This document shows positions 57,241 to 64,000 of a DNA stretch of 64,000 nucleotides, piece by piece (positions within the stretch are counted from its first letter, which is position 1; each line of letters starts with the position of its first letter). The position numbers were made by a program, and so were the translations under genes. The stretch covers positions 11,858,001 through 11,922,000 of the forward strand of contig CAMRHE010000012.1 in NCBI GenBank assembly GCA_947044405.1, written 5' to 3'. Source of the stretch: Leptodactylus fallax. Taxonomy: Eukaryota > Chordata > Amphibia > Anura > Leptodactylidae. The notes below the pieces were generated by a model. It had not been told where the DNA came from, did not search any database, and worked only from the letters and a program-made list of their open reading frames with translations.

Positions 57241-58908
57241 GGTTACCTTGCAGATCAGTGAGGGTCCGACTGCTCAGACCCCCACTAATTAATAACTAGT
57301 AACTTGTGTCCCCCATTCTGTATGGAGCAGTGGTCAGACAGCACTCACACTGCTCAGTTCATTTCAATGGATATACTGGGGCTTCCATGGAAATAAATTC
57401 AATACCCAGATATGGTATATATTGTTTATGTTATTAAGGTTTCGGCAATATGAAATATCTGACAAAACGTATTATGTGATGACTATGATGATATGTATTT
57501 TTTAAACATTTTATACCAAAGGGAAATTTTTAATTTTAACCTGCATTTTCTTATTACAGAAATATGCTTTATAATTGTTCTAGTGCCAAAAAGAGCAATT
57601 GTACTATACAGGAATGTTAGTTTTTGTTATTTGCTGTTTTAGATATGTGTTATATAAGGTTCAGCTAGTAGAATGTTTATTTTTCACATTATAAAAGAAG
57701 GTTTAACCATCATCAAACTGTGTGTGAACTTCAAAGAAGTACTTATGTAGGAAAATAAAGAAACCCTAGCTGTGAAACATAGCTAACCATATGTGACCAA
57801 AACATATCTAAACTGTAAAACAGTTGATCATACATACTATAAAGGCTAGGGCTTATGGGTCGCTAACAAACCTCTAATATAACTGCTACATGTGTGGTGC
57901 AATCTTCTGAAGTGCAAGGTCAATAAATGTACAGTAGATAAAAGGCAACATGTTCCAATACATACATAAATGTGTCCTTTTGCCAATTTTTTGAGATCAT
58001 AATAAATTTGAAATGAAATAATTTATATTACAATGAAAATACTGTAGATACCATTCTTTTACATTCAACTATAATCCAAAACTGACTGGCTAAAACAAAA
58101 TACAATTTTAGTTTCTTACTTTGGTTATTGAGTTCTCTTTAGCTAGCTACTGTAGATCATATGGACACACATAGAGTGATAAATATTGAGGTTTAACAGA
58201 AAACCGATCAGATTCCTATCCGAATAGAGCAAATTTTAATCTTCTCATGAAACTTGACTATCATTTTCTTTTACAGAGTAAACTACAGACATTGTGGTTT
58301 CAATATCTTGATCTTAGATGCCTTGACAAGGTGGATGAAAGTTCAGATAAATGTATCTTTACTTCTATCTGGTTCTTTCTAGAGAAAATGTTAACACTCC
58401 AGACATGTATGTTTTAGTAAAAAAAAATTGCATTTCCCATCAAGTAATGGAACATTTTCTTCCCATAACTGAGTTGTGCAGTTTCTCTGGTCTTCCACCT
58501 AAATATTAAAGAATACATTAACTGTGTGTTGCAATTCTTGATCAGTGGCTGTCAGGATAATGTTTGCTCTATCTGTATAGGTGACTATGAATTGAGGAAA
58601 TCTTTATCTTTGTTTTACTGATGTGTGACAGAAGTAGATGATTTGCTGTTCTTAACAGAATTAGAAATAAAAGATGTCTTGCTTCCTTTCACTTTTACCC
58701 TATCCTAATAGACTAAAGGTGGCATTACACATTTAACAGATTTTAACTGAACAGGTATTTCTCCCATTGATCCCATACACATGCTCACTGGAAGGGGAGG
58801 GTTCATTGACAGGCAATCCTTATGCCAGTCTTAATTCATTCCCGCCAGGCGCACGAATCGCTAGAATTACTAATAGGCTCCAGCCTCTTAGTAATTCTAG
58901 TACATGTA
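57241..58908. other. Repeat-poor AT-rich DNA with one perfect small palindrome
   Basis: No recognised transposon or gene over about 1.6 kb. At 58861-58900, CTAGAATTACTAA and its exact inverted copy flank a 14-bp centre, just before the Tc1 element at 58909. Confidence 0.5.
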
Positions 58909-60468
58909 CAGTGGGTACGGAAAGTATTCAGACCCCCTTTAAATTTTTCACTCTTTGTTTCATTGCAACCATTTGCTAAAAGCAAAAAAGTTCATTTTAT
59001 TTCTCATTAATGTACACTCAGCACCCCATCTTGACAGAAAAAAAACAGAAATGTAGATATTTTTGCAAATGTATTAAAAAAGAAAAACTGAAATATCACA
59101 AGGTCATAAGTATTCAGACCTTTTGCTGTGACACTCATATTTAACTCACATGCTGTCCATTTCCTTCTGATCCTCCTTGAGATGGTTCTACTCCTTCATT
59201 GGAGTCCAGCTGTGTCTAATTAAACTGATTGGACTTAATTAGGAAAGGCACACATCTGTCTATATAAGACCTCACAGCTCACAGTGCATGTCAGAGCAAA
59301 TGAGAATCATGAGGTCAAAGGAAATGCCCAAGGAACTCAGAGACAGAATTGTGGCAAGGCACAGATCTGGCCAAGGTTACAAAAAAATTTCTGCAGCACT
59401 CAAGGTTCCTAAGAGCACAGTGGCCTCCATAATCCTTAAATGGAAGAAGTTTGGGACGACCAGAACTCTTCCTAGACCTGGCCGTCCAGCCAAACTGAGC
59501 AATCGTGGGAGAAGAGCCTTGGTGAGAGAGGTAAAGAAGAACCCAAAGATCACTGTGACTGAGCTCCAGAGATGCAGTAGGGAGATAGGAGAAAGTTTCA
59601 CAAAGTCAACTATCACTGCAGCCCTCCACCAGCCCTCCTCAGTACAAGACATATGAAAGCCCGCATAGAGTTTGCCAAAAAACACATGAAGGACTCCCAG
59701 ACTATAATAAATAAGATTTTCTTGTCTGATGAGACGAAGACTGAACTTTTTGGCGTTAATTCTAAGTGGTAGGTGTGTAGAAAACCAGGCACTGCTCATC
59801 ACCTGCCCAATACAATCCAAACAGTGAAACATGGTGGTGGCAGCATCATGCTATAGGAGTGTTTTTCAGCTGCAGGGACAGGATGTCTGGTTGCAATTGA
59901 AGGAAAGATGAATGCGACCAAGTACAGAGATATCCTGGAAGAAAACCTTCCAACAAGACAATGACCCTAAGCACACAGCTAAAATAACAAAGGAGTGGCT
60001 TCGGAACAACTCTGTGACCATTCTTGTCTGGCCCAGCCAGAGCCCTGACCTCAACCCAATTGAGCATCTCTGGAGAGACCTGAAAATGTCTGTCCACCAA
60101 CGTTCACCATCCAACCTGATGGAACTGGAGAGGATCTGCAAGGAAGAATGGCAGAGGATCCCCAAATCCAGATGTGAAAAATTTGTTGCATCATTCCCAA
60201 GAAGACTCATGGCTGTACTAGCTCAAAAGGGTGCTTCTACTCAATACTGAGCAAAGGGTCTGAATACTTATGACCATGTGATAGTTCAGTTTTTCTTTTT
60301 TAATAAATTTGCAAAAATATCTACATTTCTGGGGGTTTTTCTGTCAAGATGGGGTGCTGAGTGTACATTAATGAGAAATAAAATGAACTTTTTTGCTTTT
60401 AGCAAAGGGCTGCAATGAAACAAAGAGTGAAAAATTTAAAGGGGTCTGAATACTTTCCATACCCACTG
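58909..60468 (+). mobile_element. Tc1-like element, family D, complete ends
   Basis: Begins CAGTGGGTACGGAAAGTATT and ends with its inverted form (one change, 'ttccatac'), with TA at 58907-58908 and 60469-60470. 1560 bp. The inner parts of the ends are also inverted copies for about 200 bp ('ttcattttatttctcattaa'). Confidence 0.95.
59288..60250 (+). pseudogene. Tc1-family transposase, broken (family D)
   Basis: The N-terminal part is open (59288-59656), with 'AALKVPKSTVASIILKWKKF' and 'NRGRRALVREVKKNPKITV'. A deletion or frameshift follows near 59640, then 'FLSDETKTELFG' and TAG near 59769. The region between 'HGGGS' and 'QQDNDPKHT' is shortened near 59945. The last part (59912-60250) is open with '[17 protein letters not shown]' and '[11 protein letters not shown]', and ends STQY. 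Inactive. Confidence 0.9.
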
Positions 60469-60483
60469 TAGATGCGCTTGGTC

Positions 60484-60740
60484 ACAGATCTATGCCAGCC
60501 AGGGGCTGGTGTAAATTTGTGGTATAACCCAAGCCAGTTTTTCCAGGCCCAGCCCATTCAGATTCATGCCTCGCTCCACTCAGCAAGCCGGGTCCAGAGG
60601 CTGAGATGCGCCACAGTGCACCAAAAATGTGCCAAGCTGAGGTACATTTTTAGACACTTTCTAGGTATAAACTCCTTAGGAAATGTGGGCCAGTATGCGC
60701 ATGGGTCCTGAATAGGGAAATGGGAGTAAACCGCTGTCAG
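60484..60740. repeat. Repeat-like sequence, unnamed
   Basis: 'agatctatgccagccagggg' and 'cagtgcaccaaaaatgtgcc' resemble a non-coding repeat style also seen near 25900 and 56280. No gene. Confidence 0.35.
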
Positions 60741-60871
60741 ACTTCTTTGACAACAAGGCATCAGCCATGTTTAAAATTAACTCACCCAACCCGAGTCCTC
60801 TTGTTACATTTCACATGTTTTTATATATACAGGACATCCAATTAATAAAAATTCTAACTGATTATAAAGTA

Positions 60872-61285
60872 CAATATTGCCCAAAAGTTTTAGGTAGGTG
60901 TGGAAAAATGATGCAAAGTAAGAATGCTATAAAAAATAAAAGTGTTAATAGTTTATTTTGTGTGACCACTCTGTTCCTTCAATAAAGCATCAATTCTTCT
61001 AGGTACACTTGCATTAAGTTTTTGAAGGAATTCTGCATGGAAGTTGTTCCATTGGAGAACTAGCATAGATCTTCTGGATAATGTTAAGACAAAGAGTCTG
61101 TAAAGGTCATATCACTTCCAGGACTCCTCCTCTAAAGGGTGGTCACAACAAATATTGATTTCTCTTTTGCTCATTCACTTAATTTTGTTAATTGACAAAA
61201 ATAAACTATTAGCACTATTTCTGAAAAAAATTCTTACTATGCAGAATTTTTTTCCATGCCCGCCTAAAACATTTCTACATCACTG
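60872..61285 (-). mobile_element. Deleted Tc1/mariner remnant, fifth family
   Basis: The right end CACTG with 'atttctacat' inward and the left end CAATATTGCCCAAAAGTTTT are imperfect inverted repeats sharing 'ttttaggyrggygtgg', with TA outside (60870-60871, 61286-61287). Between them, on the minus strand at about 60960-61060, a short stretch encodes the C-terminal end of a transposase ('LQKLNASVPRRIDALLKEQS'). Most of the gene is deleted. Confidence 0.75.
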
Positions 61286-61287
61286 TA

Positions 61288-64000
61288 TATATTTTTATAC
61301 ACAGTGGATACAGCTGGTATTGAAGTACAGTACAACACATAATATTGTACTACAGTCCAGACTATGGAGTTAACAGTTTAGTAATGCTTTGGTAAAAATG
61401 AACAGGTTAAGAAGCAACAACCATACTGTATTTGGGGCCCTTATTATATATATCCCAACTATTGTAATATACTGTATTACAATGTATGTTAATTCTTTAG
61501 ATGCTGAATAGCTGTGCTTTCAGTCCTTTAGAGTAAACTGTGATATGGACCCAAATAGAACAATGTATCCTGCAATACATTGTACAATGCAGTTCTATGT
61601 TATGTACCGTATTTGTGGCCCAAATGCACATAGTCATGTACATGAAACCTAAAAGGAACATGTTGTTCTTTGCATATGATTTCTATTACTGTATCATGTC
61701 AAGATTACAATTCTTTCACTAAATTAGAATTACATATGACTGGTAAGATATACGCCAAATGCATGTTTCAAAAGTCATTCAATACAAACATTTGTCAGTA
61801 TGTTTTACATGTCCAAATTATATGCTGCACCTACAATATCCCAGGCCTTACATTCATTTATTCTGCCTTCTTACCAGCTCAAACATGTGGATACAGTTGA
61901 ACAATTTACAATTCACTTAGGATCAAACACTTTAAGCTGCCTTCAAATGTTATTATTTCTTTCCCATTCATTTCCTTTAAAATCTCCCGTGGTGTGAAAC
62001 CAGAAAAAAAGTCCCATCAGGTGACAATAAATTAACCAAAATGGCAGCTATCCAGAATCGAGTTGTTAATAGCAAGAGATTTTTTTTATTTGTAGGTTTT
62101 AGAGGAATATGGGAATTAGAGTTTCGTAATACTTTACAGAATGTGAATGTGACAAAAATGTAACTATTAAATATTGTAGTTAATTGATTCTTTGCATACG
62201 ATACAACCATGTGTGATTTCCTGTGTTATTTTCATACACATTCGTATTTGTTGTCTGACCTTTATTCACATCTGTTCAATTATTACATGGAGTGACTTCC
62301 ACATGATGACCGCACAGTGCACTTATAACCTATCGCTATACTCTTATTAATAGGGTGTTTTAGGAATACTAGCCATATGTTGTGTCACCTGAGATGTTCG
62401 TTTAAGAAAACTTTATTTGTATACAAAGTTTCAGTCTCCTTTTCTGCGCGTTCATGGAAATGAAGATTACAATGTCTATACCAGACTGGGGTTAGAGTCC
62501 TGCACACATCAATCAGCAGATATGTACTTCATTCTCTTCATAACTACCATAAAGGTTTTTCAGCCAATGCCACAATGATCTCAGTTGCTCCTATAAAGAG
62601 CTGAAACTACTCCCAAATGATTTTTGAAAATATAAATAACTGAGAAAGCAAAAACACATGTTAAGAAAGAAGGAGGTGGCTGTGGCTTCTAAAGGAAGTA
62701 TGGTCTGGTACAGGAAAATCAGCAGACAACTTACAAATTACATTTGTAGAAGGTTACACGGGCTTGTCTTAATTACATATGAACAATGTTGAAATTCTTG
62801 TGACATACCACTGGAATGTTAAATTTACATGCATGGGATTTTGTGATGCTTACTTCTAGGCTTAAAATTGGATGCTTAGAACACTGAAAATCATTACCAA
62901 GAAGTTAAAAGTATTGAGTTGTTCTCTGTATAGACCTTTAGCACTTTACCACCATTTCTAAACAGTCTGGGTACTGGATTTTCAGAGATGACATCTACCA
63001 ATGACAACTATAACTGTGTCCAGCTCCAACTGACTTTGAATGGCATATACAGTAAATCTTTAATAATATGCAGTTACACCTCTCTCACCTCCTTTCTTCT
63101 AACTTTCTTGCTATTTCTATATTATAGTATCACAGTCCTTATGACAGTCCTCTATCATTATTACAATATGTAGGAACCAAGAAGCTTAGACAGAACAGCG
63201 AATATATTTGTTATGACTTTCTTTTGTAATGTTAACTATTCTAAACTGATGTTTCTAGATCTCTGGCGAATTTAGCTTTAGGGGATATGAATGCCTTTTC
63301 TAAATATCAATCTTAGGATGTTAATTATATCATTTTAGATTTATGCCAGTTCCCATGGTGAATTTCCAAACACCATACTTACAAAATCTTATTACTGTTT
63401 ATGTAGAAAACATCCCATGCTGCTCTTGGCTTTTGAGAACTGCATTTGTGTCCAGGGTGGCTTAGGATGCCCCTGTATTAAATGATACTATGACATTATA
63501 CTGCAGTCTTGTGTTAGGACCTGCAGAAAAAAGACTGACTGGGCTTCAGCATTGTTGTAGCTTTCTGGTCATGATGGTGTCTCTCTTCTTCTCCTCGACA
63601 AACCTCCGACGGGACTGTGGTGTGCAGTAGTTGGAGGGCTGTTTGGTTGGTAACCCTTGTGGCAAACATTACTGCATCAGGTCTCCCAAATAGAGGTGGT
63701 AAATCAAGATGCCCTTGATGAAAATAAAAGAGAGCAGGAGATGTAGTAGCAATTAACAGACAGTAGGTCACAGGTTATATAAAGCACAAATAAACTTTCA
63801 AACAGATTTTTTGGAAGTATTTGTGTCATTAATAACCTTAGTAATATATTTTATACACATATTTGGCTCCTTTCTGTGTAATCCTATAATAATAAGAGCG
63901 GTACCCTGCTTTTTACCGGACTTGTTAGTAATGAAGGGAAAATGAGGGTGGGGGAGGGTCACTTCAAACTGTTATATCACTGGCATTATAAAAGGTAGAG
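61288..64000. other. Repeat-poor AT-rich DNA, nothing firmly recognised
   Basis: About 2.7 kb without identifiable transposons or coding domains. A minus-strand frame of 85 codons at 63514-63771 lies in slightly GC-richer sequence; it has no domain known to me and is not called a gene. A host exon or regulatory element could be hidden here. Confidence 0.5.

Overview
This is a stretch of vertebrate nuclear DNA, most likely from an anuran amphibian. No host gene or host exon could be recognised. The amphibian call rests on repeat content: five Tc1-like families, TTAA-flanked mini-elements whose ends fit the TTAAAGGRR (T2/Kolobok) signature known from Xenopus, hAT elements, L2 and L1-like LINEs, tRNA-headed SINEs and LTR retrotransposons. 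The species cannot be read from the sequence.

Layout. 0-4.7 kb: MITE and SINE remnants, a degenerate L2 LINE, a tandem repeat and a putative solo LTR. 4.7-17.1 kb: a run of Tc1-like elements (4715-6282, 6465-8094, 8194-12567, 15461-17065). The third is split by a young internally deleted LTR retrotransposon (8298-11077) with an open 457-codon frame. A non-autonomous hAT (13240-15113) has a perfect 8-bp duplication and a 31-bp minisatellite. 17.2-19.8 kb: a two-exon, apparently intact 529-residue transposase-like gene between long imperfect inverted repeats, with an array of heat-shock-element-like sites upstream. 19.8-28.6 kb: dispersed repeats, more 31-33-bp arrays, an ~80-bp tandem array split by an LTR, and repeat-poor DNA. 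28.6-46.9 kb: a dense patchwork of TTAA MITEs, often end to end and sharing one TTAA, plus hAT ends, one complete hAT (40856-43266) with MITEs nested three deep, an L2 fragment and a local duplication. 47-50.3 kb: palindromes and a foldback Tc1 composite with an uninterrupted 344-residue transposase. 50.3-64 kb: mostly repeat-poor AT-rich DNA with a solo LTR (53073-54019), a 5'-truncated L1-like LINE, another Tc1 element and a Tc1 remnant.

Relationships. Only three reading frames look unbroken and element-related: the Tc1 transposase at 48371-49405, the two-exon gene at 17853-19571 and the LTR-element frame at 8814-10187. The other transposase genes carry frameshifts, stops or deletions. The best candidates for something undescribed are the two-exon gene with its heat-shock-like array, the foldback Tc1 composite, the unidentified retrotransposon frame, and one ~31-bp minisatellite sequence recurring inside four apparently unrelated elements.
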